Source of the DNA: Pseudobacillus wudalianchiensis
GTDB lineage: Bacteria > Bacillota > Bacilli > Bacillales > Domibacillaceae
NCBI RefSeq assembly: GCF_001685015.1
Contig: NZ_MAYT01000032.1
Coordinates: 6,639 to 70,638 of the forward strand
Length of the DNA stretch: 64,000 bases
Direction: 5' to 3'
Shown: one piece after another, positions 26,960 to 35,208 of the stretch
How the letters are laid out: every line of letters begins with the position of its first letter
Position numbering within the stretch: the first letter of the stretch is position 1
Position numbers and translations under genes: made by a program
The notes under the pieces: model-generated
Seen by the model: the letters and a program-made list of their open reading frames with translations, nothing else
Database searches by the model: none
Told to the model about the DNA's origin: nothing

Positions 26960-27106
26960 TGCAAGAAAAATTTATTCATTTTAGCGGCTGCGTTTGCCGC
27001 TGCCATTGGAATTCTCATTGATCCCTTTATCGTTCGTCCAACTGTGACCCCGACATGAATCATCCTTTTAGTTAAATACAGCTTCTGGCCAAAGAAAGTA
27101 AAATAA
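26960..27106 (+). pseudogene. Remnant of a small membrane-protein gene with internal TGA
   Basis: Directly after the oxidase-like gene one frame reads KKNLFILAAAFAAAIGIL then IDPFIVRPTVTPT, a TGA codon at 27056-27058, and continues IILLVKYSFWPKKVK to TAA. The TGA is one base from TGG (Trp). No ATG, GTG or TTG start is present at the expected place. The pattern of two hydrophobic stretches with a charged end suggests a former protein of about 48 residues that has lost its start and gained a stop. It could also be chance. Confidence 0.4.
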
Positions 27107-27123
27107 GAATGTCCTTTAATCAA

Positions 27124-27166
27124 TCAAGGCGGCAGTCTCTACTTTAGACTGCCGCCTTGAACTATT
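27124..27166. terminator. Hairpin between convergent genes
   Basis: A perfect 15-base stem, TCAAGGCGGCAGTCT with AGACTGCCGCCTTGA, around CTACTTT. A TATTTT stretch follows on the plus strand. It probably stops transcription from both sides. Confidence 0.7.
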
Positions 27167-27174
27167 TTAGCGAT

Positions 27175-28095
27175 TTAAACAGAAGAAGGTTGTTTTAACT
27201 CTTCTAATGATCTCGGTTTCCGAAAAAGATCCAATGCTTCCGTAATAAAGATGCCGCCTAAAATAAGAGAAATCCCAAGTACTGTATGAAAGGTTAAGGC
27301 TTCTCCCCAAAGCAGCCAGGACAGTAAGAAGGCAAAGACAGCCTCAAGTGATAAAAGCAAGCTTACGTGAGTAGGGGGAGAATACTGCTGGGCTTTAATT
27401 TGAACAATGTAAGCTAACAGCGTTCCGATTAACAAGTCAAACGTATAGGCGTACGAGCCGTAAGGAGATAAAAGTGACGGCAGCGGCTCCAGCGAAACGG
27501 CAAACGGCAAACTAAATATCCCTACAATGAACAGTTGAATTGTGATAAAACTGAGAGAATCAACCGATTCATTTTTTTTGTAGGCACGATCCACTAATAT
27601 AACGTGAATGGCAAAAAAGAAGGCGCAAAGGAATGCCAAAATATCACCGAGGTTGACACCTGCCCAGCTGCCATCCCAGGAAAGGATGATAAGTCCTAGA
27701 AAGGTAAGCAGGCTTCCTAATACAGCTCCCCTTTGAACGGCTACCTTTGACCAGAAAAAGTAAAGGAAGGGAACGATCACAACCATGGTTCCGGTTAAGA
27801 CTCCAGCCTTGCCGGGAGTTGTCAACTCAATCCCTAATGTTTGTAAGATGAATCCTGCCCATAAAGCGGTTCCGCTAGCAATGCCGTATTTCCACATTTG
27901 CTTTGGCATGTTTCTAATACCTTTCCACTTAAATAATAAGAGGATCAGTGCAGCAAGAAGAAACCTTGTGCTAATAAAGTATAAAGGCGTCATTTCAGCT
28001 AATACGTCTTTTGTCAGGACAAAGCTATACCCCCAGCCAAGTGCGATTCCAACTAGGGAAACATCCGCAATGATGACTTTCTTTTTTAACGACAA
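27175..28095 (-). CDS. EamA/DMT-family transporter (first copy)
   Basis: A 306-residue membrane protein with about ten helices in two EamA halves (WGYSFVLTKDVL in the first, LLLSLEAVFAFLLSWLLWGE in the second), typical of drug/metabolite exporters. I place the start at a TTG at 28095, because TAGGAGGG stands five bases before it, while the longer frame to 28161 has no such site and adds a basic non-family tail. The substrate is unknown. It is a single gene. Confidence 0.82.
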   Translation of the reverse strand: MSLKKKVIIADVSLVGIALGWGYSFVLTKDVLAEMTPLYFISTRFLLAALILLLFKWKGIRNMPKQMWKYGIASGTALWAGFILQTLGIELTTPGKAGVLTGTMVVIVPFLYFFWSKVAVQRGAVLGSLLTFLGLIILSWDGSWAGVNLGDILAFLCAFFFAIHVILVDRAYKKNESVDSLSFITIQLFIVGIFSLPFAVSLEPLPSLLSPYGSYAYTFDLLIGTLLAYIVQIKAQQYSPPTHVSLLLSLEAVFAFLLSWLLWGEALTFHTVLGISLILGGIFITEALDLFRKPRSLEELKQPSSV

Positions 28096-28271
28096 ACTAT
28101 CCCTCCTAAAATACAGCCCTATTCGGGTCTGTGTCCTATTTCTATGCAAGAATTGCACCAAATATAGGAAGAAACCAAGAAAAGCCCTGAATACTTAGAG
28201 AATAGAGGAAGGATAAACCGGGCAAGAGGAGTTCGTTTTCTTGTTGGAATATTCAAGAGTACATAATTTAT

Positions 28272-28390
28272 TCAGTTAGGAATAAGGTGAGTTGAGAGGT
28301 TAACAGGACGCTATTTTGCGTCCGATCGCAAGGACGAAGCAAAAATAGCATTCCCGGAGCAGGAGGTTCTTTCCTGCTCCCTTTTTTACA
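28272..28390 (+). ncRNA. Candidate structured RNA ending in an intrinsic terminator
   Basis: On the plus strand, between two minus-strand transporter genes, lies a long stem (GCTATTTTGCGTCC at 28310-28323 with GGACGAAGCAAAAATAGC at 28332-28349, slightly bulged) followed by a textbook terminator (GGAGCAGGA / TCCTGCTCC, then CTTTTTT, 28356-28387). TTGTTG and TAATTT at a 17-base distance just upstream could be its promoter. No open frame with a ribosome binding site is present, and no plus-strand gene upstream needs this terminator. It may be a small RNA of about 115 bases. The 5' end is a guess. Confidence 0.4.
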
Positions 28391-28396
28391 CACTTT

Positions 28397-29308
28397 TTAA
28401 ACTTTGCTTTCGATGCTGTCCTGTTTAGCTGGCAGAAGCGGCTCTTCTTTTTCTTTCCAATGAGGAAGGCTGACACCAGCTAAAGTCAGGATGCCGCCGA
28501 ATAGCGAAAGGACAGAGGGAATCTCCCCGAGCCAGATCCAAGCAATGATCATAGCGGCGACTGGAGTTAAATAAAGAGAGCTTGTTGCTTCTGCGGCCCC
28601 TGCTTTTGAAATGAGATAGGCAACCGCAAAGTACGGAACAATCGTTGGGATGAGCCCCAAGTATACTAAGGCATAGGTTGAAGAAGGGGCAGCCTGTGTG
28701 ATTTCTGTGATTGTTCCAGGGAAAAAGAATAACATAAAGAAAGCTCCGGATAAGATCGTGTAAATCGTAAATGGGATAAATCCATACTTGTTTAAATAAT
28801 TCGTTTGAAAAACAAAGTAACAACTTTCTCCTGCCGCCGCAACTAAGATAAGTAGAACTCCGACCGCAACAGCTGATAATGAACCCCCATTCCCTGCTGA
28901 AATGACGGCTACTCCCGAAAAAGCGATTAGGGAACCGATCCATCCCATTTTAGAAAAACGATCTTTCAAAAAAATAGCAGCTAGAACAGCGGAGAACATG
29001 GGTGTAATGGATATTAATAAGCTGGCTACTCCAGCGCTGACTGTTTCTTCACCTATGTTCAGCGCAGTATGATAGACTGTAAATCCTAAGAAACCCAGCA
29101 ATAAAATGGCGGGTATATCTTTTAAATCCGGCATTCTTATCTTTTTGACCACTGCAAATATAATAAGCCCGGATGAGCCAATTAGCAGCCGCAGCAGAGC
29201 AAGATGCTCGGGACTGTAAGATTGTAAGGCAATTTTAATTCCTGGAAAAGCGGAACCCCACGCTATTATCGTCACACTGTAGGCAATGGCTATTCTCCAA
29301 TTCATCAT
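28397..29308 (-). CDS. EamA/DMT-family transporter (second copy)
   Basis: A 303-residue transporter with about ten helices and the usual IIAWGSAFPGIKIAL start and GEIPSVLSLFGG end segments. The tandem ATG at 29308/29305 follows GGAACGGGGATC, so I start at 29308, not 29326. It is divergent from a MocR regulator 130 bases away, which probably controls it; several MocR proteins regulate such exporters. The exported compound is unknown. Confidence 0.85.
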   Translation of the reverse strand: MMNWRIAIAYSVTIIAWGSAFPGIKIALQSYSPEHLALLRLLIGSSGLIIFAVVKKIRMPDLKDIPAILLLGFLGFTVYHTALNIGEETVSAGVASLLISITPMFSAVLAAIFLKDRFSKMGWIGSLIAFSGVAVISAGNGGSLSAVAVGVLLILVAAAGESCYFVFQTNYLNKYGFIPFTIYTILSGAFFMLFFFPGTITEITQAAPSSTYALVYLGLIPTIVPYFAVAYLISKAGAAEATSSLYLTPVAAMIIAWIWLGEIPSVLSLFGGILTLAGVSLPHWKEKEEPLLPAKQDSIESKV

Positions 29309-29440
29309 GATCCCCGTTCCTCTCATTTATTAAAATTAGTGGTAAATTTATAATAGAGTGAAGGATAATGGAAATCTCCAACCAATCGATCAGAAAAAAA
29401 ACCAACAAAAGCAGGCTGTGAGCAGAGAGGAGACGTTCAG

Positions 29441-30853
29441 TTGAGCAAGATGCCTCGTTATCTTCAGATTGTCCATGCGATTCGCGAGAAAATAAATCAA
29501 GGGGAATGGGTGATTGGCAGCAAACTCCCTACCCAGCGTGCCATAGCAGAGCAGTTCCATGTCAATAGAAGCACGGTGATTACAGCGATTGAAATTTTAA
29601 AGGCGGAAGGTCTGCTTGAGGGAAAAGCAGGAAGTGGCATATACGTAGTGAATAATAGGTGGTCGCTATCGGCTGCTATTTCTCCTCCGGATTGGGAGGA
29701 TCTCACTCAGTGGTCGCTGCAGCCCCCAAGTGATCATACTGTCCAGACAATCAATGAGCTGGAAAGCAGAAAAGATCTCATTCAACTAAGTAAAGGAGAG
29801 CTTGAACCTGATTTGTTTCCTAAAGCAGAAATAGCAACTGCCTTGACAAGGGTTTCAAGCCAACTAGAACAGTTTGGATACGGAAATGGGCTTGGTGATA
29901 TCGGCTTGCGGATTGAGATTAGCAAGCACATGCAACAGTACGGAGTATGCACCGCTCCAGAAAGCATCCTGATCGTATCCGGTGCTCTGCAAGCTTTAAC
30001 GCTTATTGCGGTCGGCATATTGAAAAAAGGCTCCACTATATTTTTGGAAAACCCTTCTTATTTACATTCCGTTAATTTATTTCGAACGGCCGAAATCGCC
30101 ATCAAGCCAATCTCAGTCGGTGAAAATGGTTTGAATATCGAGGAGCTTTTTCAGCAAAAAATTATAAAGGGTTCATCGGCCCTTTATGTGAATCCTACTT
30201 ATCAAAACCCAACAGGCACGACAATGTCATCCGAACAGAGAAAAGTATTGATGGACAAGTGCCGTTACTTTCAATTGCCAGTTATTGAAGATGATATATT
30301 TAGAGATTTATGGATTGACGAACGAGCACCAGCACCTTTAAAAACGCTAGATCCATTCGGGCAGGTTTTATATGTAGGCAGTTTTTCAAAAACGATTGAT
30401 CCTGGTTTGCGGATTGGCTGGCTTGCGGGCCCGGAAGATGTCATTAAACGCCTTAGCGATGTCAGAATGCAAACAGATTATGGATCAAGCTACATATCTC
30501 AAGCTTTAGTTAGAGAATTGCTTAGTTCGGGGCTGTATGAGCAGCATTTGCAAAAAGTAAGAACCCGTTTAAAGGAAAAGAGAGAGTTTCTTCTTCAGTT
30601 GCTGCGTCTTCATTTAAGCGAGTATGCAACTTGGCGTGCTGCCACAGGAGGTTTTTTCATCTGGGTCTCCTTACATAAAAAAACGAATATGCATCAATTT
30701 TTCCGAACGTGCCTAAATAATGGGGTATTAATCAACCCAGGCTTTATTTACAATGACAGTCAGCCGGCTATTCGGCTTTCTTACGCCTATGAGGAAATCG
30801 GAAAAATGGAGGAAGCTATTATTAAGGTGAAGGAAATATTAAAAAATGGATGA
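29441..30853 (+). CDS. MocR/GntR-family regulator with aminotransferase-like domain (second copy)
   Basis: A 470-residue protein: a GntR winged helix (about 1-75, with SKLPTQRAIAEQFHVNRSTV) and an aminotransferase-like domain with the PLP-lysine segment YVGSFSKTIDPGLRIGW and the NPTYQNPTGTTM segment. The start is a TTG, eight bases after GGAGA. It is divergent from the EamA transporter gene, its likely target. It is a distant paralogue of the regulator at 5395-6861. The effector is not known. Confidence 0.87.
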   Translation: MSKMPRYLQIVHAIREKINQGEWVIGSKLPTQRAIAEQFHVNRSTVITAIEILKAEGLLEGKAGSGIYVVNNRWSLSAAISPPDWEDLTQWSLQPPSDHTVQTINELESRKDLIQLSKGELEPDLFPKAEIATALTRVSSQLEQFGYGNGLGDIGLRIEISKHMQQYGVCTAPESILIVSGALQALTLIAVGILKKGSTIFLENPSYLHSVNLFRTAEIAIKPISVGENGLNIEELFQQKIIKGSSALYVNPTYQNPTGTTMSSEQRKVLMDKCRYFQLPVIEDDIFRDLWIDERAPAPLKTLDPFGQVLYVGSFSKTIDPGLRIGWLAGPEDVIKRLSDVRMQTDYGSSYISQALVRELLSSGLYEQHLQKVRTRLKEKREFLLQLLRLHLSEYATWRAATGGFFIWVSLHKKTNMHQFFRTCLNNGVLINPGFIYNDSQPAIRLSYAYEEIGKMEEAIIKVKEILKNG

Positions 30854-30870
30854 AAATGATCATCCATTTT
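30842..30870 (+). terminator. Terminator of the second MocR gene
   Basis: AAATGGATGA pairs with TCATCCATTT around a short loop and runs into a T tract. The stem begins inside the last codons of the gene. Confidence 0.8.
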
Positions 30871-31078
30871 TTTATTTTTGTGCATGGGGATTAGGCAGGC
30901 AGAGAGCTTGTTTGATTTTTGGTAAAAATATTTTTATGAAGGGGATAAAATTTTTTACCTTTAGTTTAGTATATTCAAAACTACCTTGATAAAAAATATT
31001 TCTTTAGAGCCTTTTTAATAATGAAAAAACAAAGTGTTACTAGGCATAAATAATAAAGAGCGTACAAAATATGTTTTT

Positions 31079-31107
31079 TTGGCACGAAAATTGCAAAAGT
31101 GTAAAAT
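31079..31107 (+). promoter_or_regulatory. Sigma-A promoter of brnQ
   Basis: TTGGCA at 31079-31084 and TAAAAT at 31102-31107 with an ideal 17-base spacer. Transcription would start near 31114 and leave a leader of about 100 bases. The sequence before it, back to 30871, holds no gene. Confidence 0.65.
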
Positions 31108-31136
31108 AAGCTGAAAATCACCGATTTAAGCTCATA

Positions 31137-31175
31137 CACCATGGGTCATTGATGGTGGAAATGAAAACGATTTCC
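31137..31175 (+). promoter_or_regulatory. Hairpin and catabolite-box candidate in the brnQ leader
   Basis: A CACCAT / ATGGTG hairpin (about 31137-31157) is followed by TGAAAACGATTTCC at 31162-31175, which matches the CcpA box consensus TGWNANCGNTNWCA at 13 of 14 positions. At about 50 bases after the promoter it could act as a roadblock site under carbon excess. Confidence 0.45.
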
Positions 31176-31213
31176 CGGAGAGTGAAATTGGCAGAAAGGA
31201 TGCAAACAACAAG

Positions 31214-32533
31214 ATGAACAAAACATTGCAACATAGCCTCATATTGGGCTTTGCCTTATTTGCTCTATATTTTGGAGCAGGCAATTTGATTTTCCCGCCG
31301 TCTATCGGAAATGTGTCAGGAACGAATTGGGTTCCAGCACTTGCCGGCTTTACGGTTACGGGTATTATTCTTCCCTTACTAGCTGTAATCGCAATTTTGA
31401 ATGCTGGCGGGAAATTTGAAGAGTTAACGAGACCAATCAGCCCTTGGTTTTATAAGGTTTTTAACCTGTTGCTTATGGTTGGGATTGGTATGCTTGTTAC
31501 GATTCCGCGGATGGCCGCTACTACGCACGAGCTAGGCGTTCAAACTTTATTTCCTCAAGTTCCCTCTATCTTAACCATTATTATCTTCTTCGCCATCAGC
31601 TTTTATTTTGCGATGGACGAATCAAATGTTATTGATAAAATTGGTAAGATCTTAACACCGCTGTTAGTTATTATTCTTTTAGCAGTTGTAGGCAAGGGGA
31701 TTTTTGATCCAATTGGAACACCAGCGGCAACGGACTTACAAACACCGTTCTCTAATGCATTTATTAGTGCTTATCAAACGGGTGATATTGTGACCGGGAT
31801 TTTTTGTGCTCCTATTTTTATAGCGGCTATTACAAGCTACGGTTATAAAGGAGTTCAAGCAAGAAAATTAGCGATTACCGGTACGTTAATAGCAGGATTA
31901 GGCCTTCTTATTGTATACGGAGGATTGCTTTATATCGGAGCATCAGGCAGTGGAACGTTTGCATCAGGCATTAGCGATACAGCACTCGTTTCAGAATTAG
32001 TTCATACATTGTTAGGCAGCACTGGAACCGTTGCTTTATCGATTGCTATTGCGCTGGCGTGTTTAACTTCTACGATTGGAGTTATCGCTGTTATTGCTGA
32101 GTTCCTGACAAAGCTGACAAATGGTAAAATCGGCTATCGGGTTTGGCTGCTTATTATTTGTATTACTGGTACCGTTATCGGAACAATGGGTGTAGGGAAA
32201 ATCGTTAATTATGCGATGCCGATCTTCTTAGCGCTGTACCCAGTAGCGATTGTATTAGTGTTCTTGGGTGTATTCCGTAAGTATATTCCGAATTCAGGAG
32301 CTTACAGAGGAGCGATTCTGTTAACATTTATTGTCAGTCTATTCGAAACATTAGGCAGCGTTTTACAGATTGAAGCTTTAAGCAGCCTCGTTTCTGTACT
32401 TCCTTTTAGTACAAATGGATTCTCCTGGTTTGTGCCTGCTATTGTCGGCTTTATCCTTGGGGCTCTTATCGATAAGGCAATGGGGAAGAAGAAGCATCAT
32501 GAACCTATTTTAGGTCCTGTAGAGAATGATTAA
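31214..32533 (+). CDS. brnQ: Branched-chain amino acid carrier BrnQ
   Basis: A 439-residue membrane protein of the LIVCS family with about twelve helices. The N-terminal segment LFALYFGAGNLIFPPSIG is diagnostic, as is the TSYGYKGVQARKLAITG region. It imports leucine, isoleucine and valine with sodium or protons. The ATG follows a GAAAGGAT-type site. It has its own promoter and terminator, and a catabolite-box-like site lies in its leader. Confidence 0.93.
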   Translation: MNKTLQHSLILGFALFALYFGAGNLIFPPSIGNVSGTNWVPALAGFTVTGIILPLLAVIAILNAGGKFEELTRPISPWFYKVFNLLLMVGIGMLVTIPRMAATTHELGVQTLFPQVPSILTIIIFFAISFYFAMDESNVIDKIGKILTPLLVIILLAVVGKGIFDPIGTPAATDLQTPFSNAFISAYQTGDIVTGIFCAPIFIAAITSYGYKGVQARKLAITGTLIAGLGLLIVYGGLLYIGASGSGTFASGISDTALVSELVHTLLGSTGTVALSIAIALACLTSTIGVIAVIAEFLTKLTNGKIGYRVWLLIICITGTVIGTMGVGKIVNYAMPIFLALYPVAIVLVFLGVFRKYIPNSGAYRGAILLTFIVSLFETLGSVLQIEALSSLVSVLPFSTNGFSWFVPAIVGFILGALIDKAMGKKKHHEPILGPVEND

Positions 32534-32540
32534 TAGGCAA

Positions 32541-32576
32541 CAAAAAAGCAGGAGGGCATTCCTCCTGTTTTTTGTT
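32541..32576 (+). terminator. Terminator of brnQ
   Basis: AAAAAAGCAGGAGG pairs with CCTCCTGTTTTTT around GCATT. It also faces the convergent sspK gene. Confidence 0.85.
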
Positions 32577-32592
32577 GTTTAAATAGATGGGG

Positions 32593-32754
32593 TTAAGATT
32601 CTGTTGTTCGGTCAGTAGAGGCTTTCATTCGTTCCTGCGGATGAGTATTCGTCGTGCCATTCGCCCGTTTAGAGGCATACTTCGCTTTAGCACGTGCTTT
32701 TCCGCCTTCTCCAGTCATATTATCATCGGGAAAGTTTTTCGCTTTGTTTCTCAT
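32593..32754 (-). CDS. sspK: Small acid-soluble spore protein K (SspK-like)
   Basis: A 53-residue protein beginning MRNKAKNFPDD, with a KARAKAKYASKRANGTTN core and THPQERMKAS near the end. These segments match the remembered minor SASP family SspK, found in the forespore. The ATG at 32754 follows GGAGGAGAACA, a near-ideal ribosome binding site. The acidic-glycine stretch that usually reads NKFEGEP is replaced by TGEGGK. I could not fix a sigma-G promoter in the upstream sequence. Confidence 0.82.
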   Translation of the reverse strand: MRNKAKNFPDDNMTGEGGKARAKAKYASKRANGTTNTHPQERMKASTDRTTES

Positions 32755-32968
32755 TGTTCTCCTCCACCTGCATAATAAAAATGTACGCTTTCACGTGTTA
32801 TTAGTATAAGTAGAAGAAGTGAAAGTATAAGGGTGTTCTCGATGAAATTTGTGGGAGAAGCGAAAGGTTTGTTCCTTATTTAAATTACCCTCTTGTTGAC
32901 TTTCGCTGCAGGCGAGCGCTTTCTTAATCAATTTTTGAAAAAACAACATTCCCTTTAATAGAGCCCAT

Positions 32969-33772
32969 TTAAAAGAGTGGATCAAATTCAACAATTCCCT
33001 CACAAGTAAAGCGGACGTTTGTCGAGATTGAATTCTTTTCTCCTGTTTCTACATGAATAATACCGCCTGGTTGATGGACGGTTAATGGCTGGTCTTGGTT
33101 TTCTTGCGCTAAATGGATACCTAAAGCGAGCGTCCCAGAGCCACAAGCCCGTTCAAAAAACTTGCTGCCGGTTTCCTCCACATAAACGAAAGGACGGATT
33201 TCATAGTCCTGTTCCGCCAATTTCTTATAAGGAATAATGCCAATCGCTTTATCGTCAATTTTTCCGGTCAGTTCCTCTAGCACTGACTCATACTCTTCTT
33301 CATGAAGCCAATGATCCGTTAGAAAATGAGTGATCCCATCTAATTGCACGATGCTTCCGTGAATCATATTGCGGTCCAATTGGATGGACATGTCTTTGAT
33401 AGAAAGAGGATGAGGCATTTCCGCTCTTGCTTCAAAGTGAGAAGGAGACTTTACTTTTACTTCACAGGCAAGTGGTGTTTCCGTACCGGAAGCTTCTAGG
33501 AAAAAGTTCTTTTTGTCGCTTAACCCTTTATAGCAGGAGTAAGCAGCAGCGGATAAAACGGCGTTGCCGCAAAACTCTCCTCCCGACATTTCCAATCGCA
33601 GGATGGAATTACTCGTCTTAGGCGGCACAATAAAGCCAACTTGTTCCGCGTTAAGGTATTCGTAGCCCATGATGATATTGGCAACTTCAGCATAGTGAAC
33701 AGGCGCAACGTAATTTGTAATAAGAACCGTCATATTTTGTGAAGGGCTCGCTTTAACAAAATTAAGTTTCAT
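32969..33772 (-). CDS. DapF-superfamily amino acid racemase, CntK-like
   Basis: A 267-residue cofactor-independent racemase of the diaminopimelate epimerase superfamily. Both catalytic cysteines are present: MSGGEFCGNA and RACGSGTLALG. The details SPSQNMTVL, EQVGFI and LTVHQPGGIIHVETG fit CntK, the histidine racemase of staphylopine-type metallophore synthesis, better than DapF. It lies 36 bases after modC with an AGGAAGGAG site and is the last gene of the molybdate transporter operon. No cntL or cntM partner is nearby, so the product may serve another purpose. Histidine as substrate is inferred. Confidence 0.75.
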   Translation of the reverse strand: MKLNFVKASPSQNMTVLITNYVAPVHYAEVANIIMGYEYLNAEQVGFIVPPKTSNSILRLEMSGGEFCGNAVLSAAAYSCYKGLSDKKNFFLEASGTETPLACEVKVKSPSHFEARAEMPHPLSIKDMSIQLDRNMIHGSIVQLDGITHFLTDHWLHEEEYESVLEELTGKIDDKAIGIIPYKKLAEQDYEIRPFVYVEETGSKFFERACGSGTLALGIHLAQENQDQPLTVHQPGGIIHVETGEKNSISTNVRFTCEGIVEFDPLF

Positions 33773-33808
33773 GATAAAAACTCCTTCCTCTATAATCCTT
33801 TATGTATG

Positions 33809-34483
33809 TTAATGATCAGCAGGCCATTTCTTAGGCGGGTGATTCACCGTTTGGATAATTTTCCCTTTTTCTAGAAAAAGAATGGTATCTCCCAGTTTTT
33901 CAGCTTCATTCATATCGTGTGTCACGATAATAAATGGAATGCGCCAAATTTGATGAAGGCGCAGCAGTTCATTTTGGCACTCTATGCGTGTCTCTTGATC
34001 TAAAGCAGACAAAGGTTCATCAAGCAGTAGAAAGGATGGTTCAGTTGCGAGTGCGCGGGCGAGTGCGACTCTCTGCTTTTCACCGCCTGAAATTTGGTGG
34101 GGATATTTTTTTAGCAAATGTCCAATTCCAAGCACGCTCAATAATTGTTCAATCCGGAACGAAGAGTGATTGGCTGCTTTCTTTTTTACGCCGTAGTGGA
34201 TGTTTTTTTCTACGGTCATATGCGGAAAGAGAGCATAGTCTTGAAAGAGGTAGCCGATATTTCTCTTCTGGGGGGAAAGCGGTTTATGCTGTGTATGAAA
34301 AAAAGCCCGGCCATTTAATGTAATAAAGCCGGAATCAGGGTGAGTAAGCCCAGCCATGCTGTTTAAGATTGTCGTTTTTCCAGAACCAGATGGCCCAAAC
34401 AGAACAAGAATTTCATTATCCATTTCCCAGCTAACATCTAAAGTGAAATGAGATAGCTTTTTTCGAATTTGCACTTTAAGCAT
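33809..34483 (-). CDS. modC: Molybdate ABC transporter ATPase ModC
   Basis: A 224-residue ATPase: Walker A GPSGSGKTT, Q-loop LFQDYALFPHM, signature ISGGEKQRVALARAL, Walker B FLLLDEPLSALD and the H-loop VTHDMNEA. It lacks the C-terminal TOBE molybdate-binding region of E. coli ModC and is about 130 residues shorter, so regulation by bound molybdate is unlikely. It follows modB by 12 bases. Confidence 0.88.
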   Translation of the reverse strand: MLKVQIRKKLSHFTLDVSWEMDNEILVLFGPSGSGKTTILNSMAGLTHPDSGFITLNGRAFFHTQHKPLSPQKRNIGYLFQDYALFPHMTVEKNIHYGVKKKAANHSSFRIEQLLSVLGIGHLLKKYPHQISGGEKQRVALARALATEPSFLLLDEPLSALDQETRIECQNELLRLHQIWRIPFIIVTHDMNEAEKLGDTILFLEKGKIIQTVNHPPKKWPADH

Positions 34484-34495
34484 CTTAATCTCCTC

Positions 34496-35185
34496 TTATG
34501 TATGATCTTTAGCAAAACGACGAACATTGCGTTTTGTCCACCAGTTTAACCACATAATAGTGCTGAATCCGAGAGCTACAATGATCGTTACCCAAAAGGT
34601 CGCCGTTTCCATGTGGCCAGATTGAACAGCAAAGTAGATGGCCATGGGAATGGTGTCTGTTTTTCCAGGAATGTAGCCTGCCAGCATCAAAGTGGCGCCG
34701 AACTCTCCCAGGCCCCTTGCAAAAGAAAGAACTAATCCGGCAAGCAGTCCTGGCCAGGCCAGCGGGAAGGAGATGGTCCAAAATACTCTCCATTCGGATG
34801 CTCCCATCGTTCGTGCAGCGTTTTCTAATCTAGGGTCTAGACTTTCAAAGGAGGCAACGGCGCTTTGATACATAAGCGGAAAAGAAACAACAATAGAAGC
34901 AATAACGGCGCCTATCCAAGAAAAGACGACCTGGATATCAAACCAAGTTAAAAGCCAGCTCCCTACCCATCCATTTTTGCCAAAGAGAACGAGCAGGCCA
35001 AAGCCGACAACGGTTGGCGGTAAAACGAGAGGAAGAAGGAAAAATGACTCGAGAAAGCTTTTTCCAAAGAAATTCCTCCGCACAAGCAGATGGGCAAATA
35101 ATACTCCTGCAATAAATACAACCGAGGTGGAGATAGCTGCTACTTTTAACGACAAAAACAAGGGTGAGTAATGTACATCATTCAT
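34496..35185 (-). CDS. modB: Molybdate ABC transporter permease ModB
   Basis: A 229-residue inner-membrane permease with about five to six helices. The ATPase-contact loop ENAARTMGASEWRVFWTISFP and the GLGEFGATLMLAGYIPG segment are typical of ModB. It sits between modA and modC on one transcript (23 bases after modA). The last residues are basic (WTKRNVRRFAKD). Confidence 0.92.
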   Translation of the reverse strand: MNDVHYSPLFLSLKVAAISTSVVFIAGVLFAHLLVRRNFFGKSFLESFFLLPLVLPPTVVGFGLLVLFGKNGWVGSWLLTWFDIQVVFSWIGAVIASIVVSFPLMYQSAVASFESLDPRLENAARTMGASEWRVFWTISFPLAWPGLLAGLVLSFARGLGEFGATLMLAGYIPGKTDTIPMAIYFAVQSGHMETATFWVTIIVALGFSTIMWLNWWTKRNVRRFAKDHT

Positions 35186-35208
35186 GAGCCTTTCCTTCCT
35201 CGTCTTTT

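Noticed and set aside
28425-28943. 172-residue minus-strand frame
   Set aside because: It is a shifted frame within the EamA transporter gene; cysteine-, serine- and arginine-rich composition is typical of out-of-frame reading.
32587-32775. 62-residue plus-strand frame
   Set aside because: It is the shadow of the sspK-type gene on the other strand and contains the reverse complement of its ribosome binding site.
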